In this document: positions 9,301-15,075 of the stretch, piece by piece
How positions within the stretch are numbered: position 1 is the stretch's first letter
Layout: every line of letters starts with the position of its first letter
Source: Allomyces macrogynus ATCC 38327
Lineage: Eukaryota; Blastocladiomycota; Blastocladiomycetes; Blastocladiales; Blastocladiaceae
Assembly: GCA_000151295.1 (NCBI GenBank)
Contig: GG745353.1
Location: 63,016-78,090 of the forward strand
Direction of reading: 5' to 3'
Length of the DNA: 15,075 nt
Position numbers and translations under genes: made by a program
The notes under the pieces: model-generated
What the model was told of the DNA's origin: nothing
Database searches by the model: none
Seen by the model: the letters and a program-made list of their open reading frames with translations, nothing else

Positions 9301-11021
9301 CGACCACAAGCCCCGCCAAATGGATCCGTGTGCGCATCGGCGACTTGGATACGATGGCGCTGGTTGACGGTGGTGCCGAGGCCAACATTGTCGACGTGAC
9401 CATTGCGCGTGCCGCCGGCATGGTCGTGCAATCAACGACGCAGCGCATGGTGAATGCGGATTCGACGACGCGGCCCTTCGTCGGCGTGTCGGCTGGCGTG
9501 TTCCCCATCCACATCGGGCCCGTCAAGATTGGGTTGCACTTCCACGTCCAACGCGACTTCGATATTGGGGTTCTCCTTGGTCGGCCATTCCTCGATGCAC
9601 ACGCGTGCCAGGAGCAGAACGACGGCGCGGGCGGCTGCGACTACCGCGTCAATTTCCGGAACCGCAAGGCCATCACAGTGCCAGCGGTCATCAAGAGTGG
9701 TCGTGGGATTTTTACGAGTGGCCAATACATTGTCGATTCCTCGTACCTTCTCGCAGTCGAATCAGTCAGTCGTGAAGCGCAAGCGCCGGCCTTGGCTCCT
9801 GCTCTTTTGCTGCCTGAACCTCATCACGCCAAGGAACCAAACGCGGACCAGGTCAGGGCACACGACTTTGAGGACCACGCGGCCATGGAATGGCTCATGG
9901 CCCAACCCAACGTCGACGAGATCGTCGCAGTCGTGTTCGCGCCACAGCAGGTCCCATCGCCCGACCCAGAAGGAAGCAGGGTGCTGGTTGCAACCATGCG
10001 CAAGCGGGTCACGAACAAAGTCCGGCCAGCAAACGTCGCATTGCCGGGTGGAGAAGCTCCGCAACAAGGTGCCCGTCGTGCGCGCGCGGCTGTGACCGAC
10101 CGGTGGACCACTGAAAACATTGCGCGCATCAAAGTCGGTGACGGCCTGACTGAGACCGAGGTTGCGGCACTGCACGGCGTGCTGGAAAAGAACCAGGGCG
10201 CTCTGGCCTTCGATGAGTCGCACCTCAGGATGCTGGAACCACACATTGAGTTGCCGGTCGTGATCCGGACCGTGCCACACGCGCCATGGGCGCAAAAGCC
10301 GATGAAGTTCTCACAACAGGAGTGGGCCGCAGTCACCAACATTGTACGCGATCGCTTGCACCGCGGCATCCTTGAGTACTCGAATGGCCCCTATGCCAAC
10401 CGGTACTTCCTGGTTCGGAAAAAAGCCGGCAGTTGGCGCTTCATCCAGGATGTGCGCCAGCTGAATGGCATCGCGGTGAAGGACGCGAACATGCCACCGG
10501 CCTGCGACGACCTGACGGAATGGCTCGCGGGCTATCCGCTCCTCACCCTCCTCGATGCTATGTCCGGGTACGATCAGGTACCGTTGGCGATGGAGAGCCG
10601 TGATCTGACTGCGATGTGGATGCCGTTGGGGCTGGTCTGCATGATGCGCTTACCGCAAGGTTACACGAACTCGGTCGCGATTTTTGAGCGCGCTATGTCG
10701 CATGTCCTGGTGGACGTCAAAGGCCGGTTCGCGGAGAACATGGTCGACGACATCACGATCCATGCAGCATTGCGGGACCGGGACGAGAGCGTCGGCGAGG
10801 ACGGGACGCGAAAGTTTGTGCGACTTCACCTGGACGCACTCGACCGGGTGCTTATGGCACTCGACGACGCCGGCCTGACCGTGTCAGTCGAGAAGGCCCT
10901 GTTCTGCGCCGAACGCGCCGAGTTGCTGGGCACAGTCGTGCATCGTTTTGGTCGTGAGCTGACGCCTGCACGTGTTGACAAGATCGTGCGCTGGGCACGC
11001 CCAGCGACATCCGCGAGCTAA
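6309..11021 (+). CDS. gag-pol: Gag-Pol, N-terminal 1570 codons (Gag, protease, reverse transcriptase)
   Basis: This is one continuous frame with gag and pol fused, starting at the first ATG after a 212-nt leader (context CACCATGACG). Residues 1-140 are low-complexity Thr/Pro/Asn; about 140-350 form the Gag capsid-like region. Residues 492-527 are tandem Arg/Tyr/Gly repeats, followed by a CCHC zinc knuckle at 543-556 (C-x2-C-x4-H-x4-C). Residues 720-850 are Pro/Lys-rich. The aspartic protease is about 1005-1110, with D1020 in DGGA where the usual motif is D[ST]GA, and LLGRPF near 1089-1094. Reverse transcriptase is about 1309-1560: catalytic D1416 in LLDAMSGYDQ, LPQGYTNS, and VDD at 1479-1481 preceded by Met where the family has Tyr or a similar residue. 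The frame ends at TAA 11019 because of a frame change just after WARP; the family sequence continues in another frame as DIRELKGVLAL. The protein would therefore lack RNase H and integrase. Confidence 0.9.
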   Translation: MTPLNGDDLARIAAAFTANAYTTIIPDPNCNAVQAQTHDLDTTQTQYFDPSMQHPNYQTQDPIQFHDHRILVATAGSSANASGIPPLSTATTNTNANTVMTEGMTPIGATTTGLVPPVPTTTAANPAGHPKTSAPTMPLFNSKPDGPKSGAFAKTVGSHQHLTAEFYRPPMNVDDHLQAVSLLMEIAAASDTTVTDQSKKAALVYSVEKALWPLLVSIPEWKVGSYTDFAARVRRELHLAGGTITTVDDLMGLGMSQPNGCRSARTLALWFDSYARVIDRLSDEYKASLLYSLADVRTQLELDQGLRVLGRPATYCDVHTTMLALDGTSSMRERAAMLNVNLGRMQAHARASDAPTATTVPPGVTRTVPPATMATPNARAVQPATQASIDELTARLNELMIAVARQGGTRNVLAAPVGMSTQAPVTAPPANMPTYSPALPSVGIYTQGIDQGRAGPQVHSSPMPPYHGLPTRPFGYDYEGEPARSHEYNVPPRREYGYDGPRRDYGHDGPRRDYGYDGPRHANSYDGPRNGYSGGYSGAEPLCYYCSVRGHTMLTCQYVHEDLRHGLIMRNPYTRRLELPNGEQLRPSPGGFRMGVPRGHGPDYGHGEQGPGAHSPTGHGGAGIGPAVRQEERSRGHDPGPGAGAGERPDVRVAGVFVQRDFEDGMSRVADDRHASDDESAVVVAAVKRGQESAASGNERPRKVGRLVADKVVIEQPSWLTKAKANCKKQPPDPPKPPPGFTTGIAVPQPFPPMNPPVKPMLPVAAPALRPNNTPAPRARPDPMIIDLDEVLDDQPRWLPTANKPAAATKTTTGPKAVKDANAATKPAPTARGIKGISAKTVISSKMVGNKTTPAYTYEYQLSLTEQDLVKEVAKLLSVATSPEKLLAMLTIQAGLRARFGSRRHVLKAINGVQVANIEIDDNDMDSSNIADDLVQIYTAADLDLLNSLRSELEEGKYANEHGQGYEACEADDNEEPFTEPAAMVAAASVGLPVGTLTTTSPAKWIRVRIGDLDTMALVDGGAEANIVDVTIARAAGMVVQSTTQRMVNADSTTRPFVGVSAGVFPIHIGPVKIGLHFHVQRDFDIGVLLGRPFLDAHACQEQNDGAGGCDYRVNFRNRKAITVPAVIKSGRGIFTSGQYIVDSSYLLAVESVSREAQAPALAPALLLPEPHHAKEPNADQVRAHDFEDHAAMEWLMAQPNVDEIVAVVFAPQQVPSPDPEGSRVLVATMRKRVTNKVRPANVALPGGEAPQQGARRARAAVTDRWTTENIARIKVGDGLTETEVAALHGVLEKNQGALAFDESHLRMLEPHIELPVVIRTVPHAPWAQKPMKFSQQEWAAVTNIVRDRLHRGILEYSNGPYANRYFLVRKKAGSWRFIQDVRQLNGIAVKDANMPPACDDLTEWLAGYPLLTLLDAMSGYDQVPLAMESRDLTAMWMPLGLVCMMRLPQGYTNSVAIFERAMSHVLVDVKGRFAENMVDDITIHAALRDRDESVGEDGTRKFVRLHLDALDRVLMALDDAGLTVSVEKALFCAERAELLGTVVHRFGRELTPARVDKIVRWARPATSAS
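7782..7889 (+). repeat. 27-bp tandem repeat in gag (four imperfect units)
   Basis: Units at 7782, 7809, 7836 and 7863 each encode nine residues of the form PRRDYG[YH]DG. A partial fifth begins at 7890. The Arg/Gly/Tyr-rich block sits just before the CCHC knuckle, so it may add RNA binding; that role is inferred from composition. Confidence 0.85.
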
Positions 11022-11760
11022 AGGGGGTCCTCGCCCTGAGCCAGATTTGCAGCGCATTCGTGCGCACCTCGGGAACGCGATCGAGCCACTGACGCCGCTG
11101 ACGCGCGGGCCAAAAAAGAAGCCCGATGATCGTGTGGCATGGACCGATGCGGCCGAGCGATCATTCCGACTCGTCAAGGTGTTATTCCAGGACGCATGTG
11201 TGCTAGCGCCGCCCAACTTTGCCGACGACGCGCCACCATTCATTGTCTACACAGACGCGGGCGACCGCGCGCTCGGCGGCGTGCTCATGCAGGAACAAGC
11301 CGATGGTGAGCTGCGACCGATCCGGTTCATCAGCAAAATCCTCGACCGAGCCCAGGTCAAGTATTCCACGCCAAAACGAGAGCTCCTTGGGATCTTGTGC
11401 ACGGTCCAGAAATTCCGGCCATACCTCCATGGGCGACGCGCCGTTTTGCGCAATGATTCCCGCACAGTCATTGGGATGATCAATCGACCAACCACGCTGC
11501 CAGACGCGACCACAACGCGGTGGATCGCGTATGTGGCCATGTACGACCTGGAAATAGAGCATGTCGGCCGCAGCAAAAATATCCTGGCTGACGCGCTGAC
11601 GCAGATTGAAGCCTATGAGCCCCAATTTGATTCGGACCTGTTCGACCAGGAGCAGGCGGACCAAGAGGTGGAGAAGGCCCTTGATGACGGCGCACCACGG
11701 GTGGCGCGAGTTGCGGCTGCTCGGGTTGTGGCCAAGGGCTCGACGACGACCCAGGTGGAG
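11003..11760 (+). pseudogene. pol: Pol continued: connection and RNase H domain, frameshifted
   Basis: RNase H degrades the RNA strand of the RNA:DNA hybrid during reverse transcription. After the gag-pol frame ends, similarity continues in a second frame from 11003 (S-DIRELKG) to about 11062. It then moves to a third frame (HLGNAIEPL) that stays in register to the end of pol. Both steps fit single-base losses; the first lies in a short C run near 11000-11003. The RNase H acidic residues are visible: Asp in YTDAG (codon 11254), Glu in KRELLG (11380), Asp in RNDS (11455) and Asp in ILADALTQ (11590). No start codon is appropriate, because this is an internal part of a polyprotein. Confidence 0.85.
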
Positions 11761-13233
11761 AGCATTGGTAACGACGGGGACTTTGACCTGGCCATGGAAC
11801 GCAAGACCGCTGAGGATGCAATTCAGCAGGGCCGATACGACGACGACCATGTTGAGGTCATACGCAACCTGCTGTGGCCGGGCTTCACAAAGGGAGCCGT
11901 GCGCAAGACGTGGCTGCAAAAGAAGCTAGGCCGTTACTTTTGGCAACATGGGCACCTCTGGCGACGCCGACATCTCAAAGAGCCGGTCATCGTCGTTGAC
12001 GATAAGGAACAGCAACTACGGGTCTTGTACGAGGTTCATGACGAGGGCGGGCACAAAGGCCGTGACTCGACGTTCGCAAAAGTCGCTGCGTGAGCATTCT
12101 GGACTGGGATGCATGGAATGGTGATTGACTACGTCAAGACGTGCGAGGTGTGCCAAGTGCATGATGCAACCCAGGAGCAGCATGCGTATGGGCGATTGCC
12201 GATTCACGGGCCAATGTCGTCCATCTCGATTGATCACATGGCCATGCCTCTTGCGGGCGGCAAGCGGCACATTCTCGACGCCTGCTGCACATTCACAGGA
12301 TTCCTCGAAGCGGTCGCGGTGCCAGACACCAAAGCCCACCGTGTAGTCAAGTTTTTGAACGACGTGTTCTGTCGCCATGGACCTGCCGCAGTAGTGATTG
12401 CTGATCGCGGCACGGTGAGTGCGCAAGACGTACAGGATTGCGTCAAACGATGGGGAGGCAAGCTCATCCTGACTGTTGCATACAACCCATGCGGGAATGC
12501 AGTGGTTGAGCGAGGACACCACGCTTTTGCTTGATCACTGGCCAAGATTTGTGAACAGAACAAGAAGAAGTGGACGGAGGTGCTGCCACTCGCAGTAATG
12601 GCCGACCGCACAACAGTCCGGTGCAGCACAGGGCACACACCGTTCTACCTCGTGCATGGCCGCGAGTGTACACTCCCTGTTGACCTCCAACTGGCTGAGT
12701 GGGCCGGGCTCGCAAACGCCTACCCGGTGGAGAAGGAAGACCTGTTGCTCGTGCGACTGCAGGCGCTTCTGGCATTCCCAGGTCAGATCAAGAAAGCGCT
12801 CGCCAAGGTCGACAATCAACGCACTCAGGATCGTGAACGGCACGCTGACGCAATCAACAGCCGACCATTTGAGTCCGGCGACCTGGTCCTTGTCTGGAAC
12901 AATGAGTATGACAAGACATTCACGGCTGAACGGAAAACGGCACGCAAGTGGCTCGGGCCATTCATCGTTCTCAAGAATCATGGAAGCAAGGTTACAGTTG
13001 CGGAACTCGACGGCGCCAAGCTACAGCTACCCGTCTCGATCCACCGCGTGAAACTCTTCCACCCGCGCGAATGGGTCGGCCCTGTGTTGGCTGAGCGCTC
13101 AGGTCCCCGATCGCTCATCGCGGGGGGTGATGTCGCAGGGCCTCCCGCTGAGGACGTTCTCAGCGACCAGGGTTTAGATTTGGACTCGGTTGGTGATGGG
13201 TCGTGTGACCAAAGTTGCGCCAACACTGGCTGA
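11761..13233 (+). pseudogene. pol: Pol continued: integrase, interrupted by two TGA codons
   Basis: The integrase inserts the cDNA into the genome. The HHCC zinc finger has His codons at 12037 and 12052 and Cys codons at 12142 and 12151 (H-x4-H-x29-C-x2-C). The DDE core has Asp at 12232 (SIDHM), Asp at 12403 (IADRGT) and Glu at 12508 (VVERG), with 34 residues between the last two. The GPY/F module begins GPF at 12955-12963 and ends near HRVKLFHPRE. All parts are in one frame with the RNase H, broken only by TGA at 12091-12093 (inside the zinc finger) and TGA at 12532-12534 (after the core Glu). The frame ends at TGA 13231, about 100 bp inside the 3' LTR. No chromodomain follows. Confidence 0.85.
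13122..13130 (+). other. Polypurine tract (PPT)
   Basis: GGGGGGTGA lies directly against the TG of the 3' LTR, where plus-strand DNA synthesis is primed. It is short and G-rich with one T, and at the same time encodes part of the integrase C-terminal extension. Confidence 0.65.
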
Positions 13234-14223
13234 TCACTCCAACTCACTCGATGGGGATGGCAGTCGACAGTTCAAATCCGACTCCACTTGACCAAACGTG
13301 TCAGGCCTGCGCCTCCGCCAGCCACCCTGAACCTCTTCCCGACCCAGCAAACCGCCAAGGCGGACGATGGGCCGACTATGTGCACGCCATCCACCACACG
13401 GTGATGACAATGCTACAAACCTTGCCCACACGCCCTGATTTCGTCGCATTTTTTTGGGGAGTCTGGAGGCCCCACGCCTTGTTTTTTGGTTGTTTTCCTT
13501 TGTCATTCCGATTTGGTCGCTGAGCGGCAGCACAAGCGTCGTGGGATTCAAAAGCTTGGTGGGCCTGCCTTGGTGTGGCCTTTGCCCCCTGCTTGCCCGC
13601 CGAGGAAAACGAACTGCCCGCTGACGATTCTCGTTGCCTGTCGCTCAGGTCTGTACTGCCATTTTCTTTGTTGTCCGCCATTTTGGGATGAGCGAGTTTG
13701 GCTATATCGTGCCAAAACAAATACAAGGCCCCCTGCTTGCCCGCCAAGGAAAACGAACTGCCCGCTGACAATTCTCGTTGCCTGTCGCTCAGAGCTCTCG
13801 CTGTCAAGAATGTACGATATGACCCGGGTTTCGAGGACGCAACGTGTGCCGTCCGCCCTGGTTTTGTACGCAGAGACGGTTCGCTCATTGTGACAGGTAC
13901 AAATTCGGGCCTCGCTTCTTTTCCTTCTTTTGGCCAGGCCACTGTGACCACAACGCGCAGGACTGTGCGCGAAGTGTGTGAGAAAAGCCGTGCGGCAGAC
14001 CTCCCTTGAGAGAACCGCACGGTAGGCTTCTTCGGAATAACGCGCTGTCTTCAGGCACGCGTTTTTGGTGATTCATCCCATTTCCGTCGATCACAGGCCG
14101 TGGTGTGACTGTCAGCTTTGCGGCGAAACGGGCATCCACGGAAACCTGTATTTTCTCGCTGGGCTATTCGCCTCTGCTATATTGTCCATTCCACCTACCC
14201 GATACTCCTGTGTGCCCCCCACA
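13131..14223 (+). repeat. 3' LTR (1093 bp)
   Basis: It begins TGTCGCAGGG and ends CCCCCCACA, with the same length as the 5' LTR. Seven of the nine differences are changes to T or A at CpG in this copy (13216, 13241, 13393, 13557, 13566, 13770, 13811). The other two (13135, 13832) keep the CpG that the 5' LTR has lost. The first 103 bp carry the last 34 codons and stop of the pol frame. The internal 65-bp repeat (13584-13648, 13728-13792) and the hairpin (13988-14022) are present. Confidence 0.95.
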
Positions 14224-14227
14224 ACGT
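14224..14227. repeat. Target site duplication ACGT, right copy
   Basis: It follows the CA of the 3' LTR directly and matches 5000-5003. Confidence 0.85.
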
Positions 14228-14994
14228 GTGAGACAAGCTTCCAGTGCATCATGAAGAAGTGAATTGTGACCATGAGGAACAGCTTGTTGGCCACTGACAT
14301 GTACAGGTTAAATGTGACTGTGACAAATAGGCGTGGGTTCATGCTCACAAGCACATTCTTGAACACAGCCAGCTGGTACTCAAACACTTTCCAAATCCCC
14401 TTGGCAATGGTTGTCACTGAGCCAGGTGGGAGAAACTTGTGGTGGAGAAGTTGGACAAATCACAATAACACTGGCTGCATCAGCAGGCTCAGCAAGAGCT
14501 GCAAGACAACAAGCATGTCATAGAGGTAGAGCAGCATGAGTGGCAGCAAGTACTCCAGGATCAGCATGTTGTCAGCTGCAGCTGTGCCCAAAACAATGTT
14601 GTGCTGATTGCCAAGATGGCGGATCAAATTTGCAGTCCCCTGCTTTAATCTGATGCAAAGCATGCCCTTCCTTGTGCATGGGTCCTTTTCCACACACTTG
14701 ATGCACTGGAAATGCATCACCTCAATGCCCTCCCACTCCTTGGCCTTGAAGTACACCCACATCCACATCAGGTTCTTGTTGTACTTCTGCAACAAGTTGG
14801 CCTGGGCACAGTCAGTGGGCATCAGCAGGACAGGCACAGCAGCATGGGGAGGTGGAGCAGGTCAATCAGCATCAGCATTTCCTTGGCCAGACAGGCCAGT
14901 GGCAGTGCAGCCATCATCTGAGTCTGAGTCTGTGCCCAAGGAGCTGGATCATTTGGGTCCCTCATCAGGTAGCCCAGGTCATGCTCATTGCCAC
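14224..14994 (-). pseudogene. hAT transposase, N-terminal part (BED zinc finger, start of core)
   Basis: Read on the minus strand this is the first half of the transposase. A BED-type DNA-binding zinc finger is visible: aromatic MWMWVYF near 14767, Cys codons at 14705-14703 and 14696-14694 (CIKC), and His codons at 14618-14616 and 14603-14601 (HLGNQH). The frame reaches a TGA at 14462-14460 and resumes in the same frame after it. The catalytic-core start reads TFNLYMS where hAT proteins have a D-L-W-T-S-like motif, so the first catalytic Asp appears to be Asn. It continues LFLMVTIHFF and HWKLVSH up to the insertion at 14224. Further TGA codons lie upstream of the BED region, and the true start was not found. 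Confidence 0.75.
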
Positions 14995-15064
<70 letters not shown>

Positions 15065-15075
15065 GTCATCATCAT
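14995..15075. repeat. (CAT)n microsatellite reaching the window edge
   Basis: It holds 27 triplets of CAT on the plus strand with one CGT at 15064-15066. On the minus strand it can be read as GAT codons, that is a poly-Asp tract in the N-terminal part of the hAT transposase (followed by GGNEHDLGY). The repeat may continue beyond the window. Confidence 0.9.

Larger units (their letters stand above)
5004..14223 (+). mobile_element. Ty3/Gypsy LTR retrotransposon, 9220 bp, nested in a hAT element
   Basis: The element runs LTR, PBS, gag, protease, reverse transcriptase, RNase H, integrase, polypurine tract, LTR. Integrase downstream of RNase H places it in Ty3/Gypsy (Metaviridae-type) rather than Copia. 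Both LTRs are 1093 bp, start TG, end CA and are about 99.2% identical. No chromodomain follows the integrase GPY/F module and no env-like frame is present. The reverse transcriptase wording (LDAMSGYDQ, LPQGYTNS) resembles basidiomycete Gypsy families as I remember them. Pol is broken by two frame changes and two TGA codons, so this copy is unlikely to be autonomous. It could still be moved in trans, because the LTR, PBS and PPT signals look intact. Confidence 0.95.

Noticed and set aside
10972..11060. Independent start of a second gene at 10972
   Set aside because: The region before about 11062 in that frame does not resemble pol; the similarity enters this frame only after the second frame change, so it is a broken continuation of pol.
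12970..13233. Chromodomain at the integrase C-terminus
   Set aside because: After the GPY/F module the sequence is Gly/Asp-rich and lacks the aromatic cage pattern of chromodomains.

Overview
The window looks like a piece of fungal nuclear genome, most probably a basidiomycete. The grounds are a host gene with short introns (71-83 bp), a large Ty3/Gypsy element whose protein motifs resemble those of basidiomycete Gypsy families, and repeat decay concentrated at CpG. The taxonomic call is inference; no rRNA or other marker gene is present.

Layout. (1) 216-1315, minus strand: one host gene in six exons that I read as a BAP31/YET-family endoplasmic reticulum membrane protein of about 237 residues. 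(2) 1316 to about 2040: GC-rich intergenic DNA with no supportable gene. (3) About 2041-2615: a CpG-poor repeat-like relic of unknown identity. (4) About 2616 to the right edge: a degenerate hAT DNA transposon on the minus strand. Its N-terminal half (Asp tract, BED zinc finger, start of the catalytic core) lies at 14224-15075, and its C-terminal half (rest of core, dimerisation region, tail, putative terminus) at about 2616-5003. (5) 5004-14223: a 9220-bp Ty3/Gypsy retrotransposon on the plus strand, inserted antisense into the hAT transposase gene.

The retrotransposon is structurally complete: two 1093-bp LTRs (TG...CA), a 4-bp target duplication ACGT, a PBS one base after the 5' LTR, a 1570-codon gag-pol frame (CCHC knuckle, protease, reverse transcriptase), then RNase H and integrase with a GPY/F module, a G6 polypurine tract and the 3' LTR. 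It is nevertheless defective, with two single-base frame changes around 11003 and 11065 and two in-frame TGA codons at 12091 and 12532. Removing the element and one ACGT copy puts the two hAT halves back in one frame, which independently confirms the boundaries.

The clearest unexpected signal is mutational. By my read the LTRs differ at nine positions, every one a CpG-to-TpG/CpA transition. The older hAT sequence around them is almost emptied of CpG, whereas the retrotransposon is CpG-rich. This fits cytosine methylation or RIP-like mutation of repeats in this genome. I found no RNA genes, no CRISPR array and no convincing new multi-gene system.
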